Position numbers and translations under genes: made by a program. Shown here piece after piece: positions 63,996 through 64,000 of a stretch of 64,000 bases of DNA; the first letter of the stretch is position 1, and the number at the start of each line of letters is the position of its first letter. Below the pieces are notes generated by a model, which made no database searches, had not been told where the DNA came from, and saw only the letters and a program-made list of their open reading frames with translations. This DNA comes from JBBSMX01 sp038232935 (GTDB taxonomy: Bacteria > Bacteroidota > Rhodothermia > Rhodothermales > JANQRZ01): the NCBI GenBank assembly GCA_038232935.1, contig JBBSMX010000003.1:9362-73361 (forward strand). Reading direction: 5' to 3'.

Positions 63996-64000
63996 GGGAC

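Overview
The window is a high-GC bacterial chromosome segment (roughly two-thirds G+C by eye) that is densely coded on both strands and best fits a member of the Rhodothermales (Rhodothermota/Bacteroidota: Rhodothermus, Salinibacter, Rubricoccus-like). The evidence is a nuoM-nhaD-pterin dehydratase-nuoN order like that known from Rhodothermus marinus, Bacteroidota families (DUF4293, DUF4296, DUF4837, choice-of-anchor B proteins), and type IX secretion sorting domains. No tRNA, rRNA, CRISPR array, transposase or phage gene was seen.

Layout: 1-5620 (+) is the end of a complex I operon with an inserted Na+/H+ antiporter and pterin dehydratase. 5877-8508 (+) holds small proteins, superoxide dismutase and a phosphopantetheinyl transferase; 8510-10505 (-) holds a frameshifted lipoprotein and an old yellow enzyme. 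10888-18524 (+) has fused isobutyryl-CoA mutase IcmF, a PabB-PabC fusion, a DUF937 protein and a PPK2 kinase. 18513-23367 (-) has an N-acetylglucosamine kinase-like protein, a penicillin acylase homologue and PolX. 23442-31358 (+) has a glycosyltransferase, an S41 protease, an ExbB/ExbD energy module, NAD-isocitrate dehydrogenase and a DMT transporter. 33336-35309 (+) is recQ.

From 52909 down to 35330 (-) runs a 17.5-kb co-directional array: trpL leader, trpE, an unknown protein, trpS, trpG, trpD, trpC, trpF, trpB, a GNAT acetyltransferase, trpA, DUF4837, hisG, an AtuA-like protein, DUF4296, asparaginase and three tandem choice-of-anchor B secreted proteins. trpE is preceded by what looks like a complete ribosome-mediated transcription attenuator: a leader peptide with a Trp-Phe-Trp-Trp run, a candidate antiterminator segment and an intrinsic terminator whose U-tract abuts the trpE ATG. 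This is the most striking regulatory signal in the window. 52998-64000 holds a repeat-containing surface protein, a DsbA-like lipoprotein, an L,D-transpeptidase, hemB and cysS, among others.

A second theme is a dense population of small palindromic repeats of several families. Several overlap stop codons (nuoM, recQ, phhB). One sits inside the icmF reading frame and one supplies the first codons of a transporter, reminiscent of the palindromic elements found inside Rickettsia genes. One 25-bp motif is nested inside two different larger repeats. A few segments of clearly lower GC (C-terminus of TrpRS, C-terminus of CysS, 54.4-55.0 kb) suggest mosaic or recently acquired sequence.
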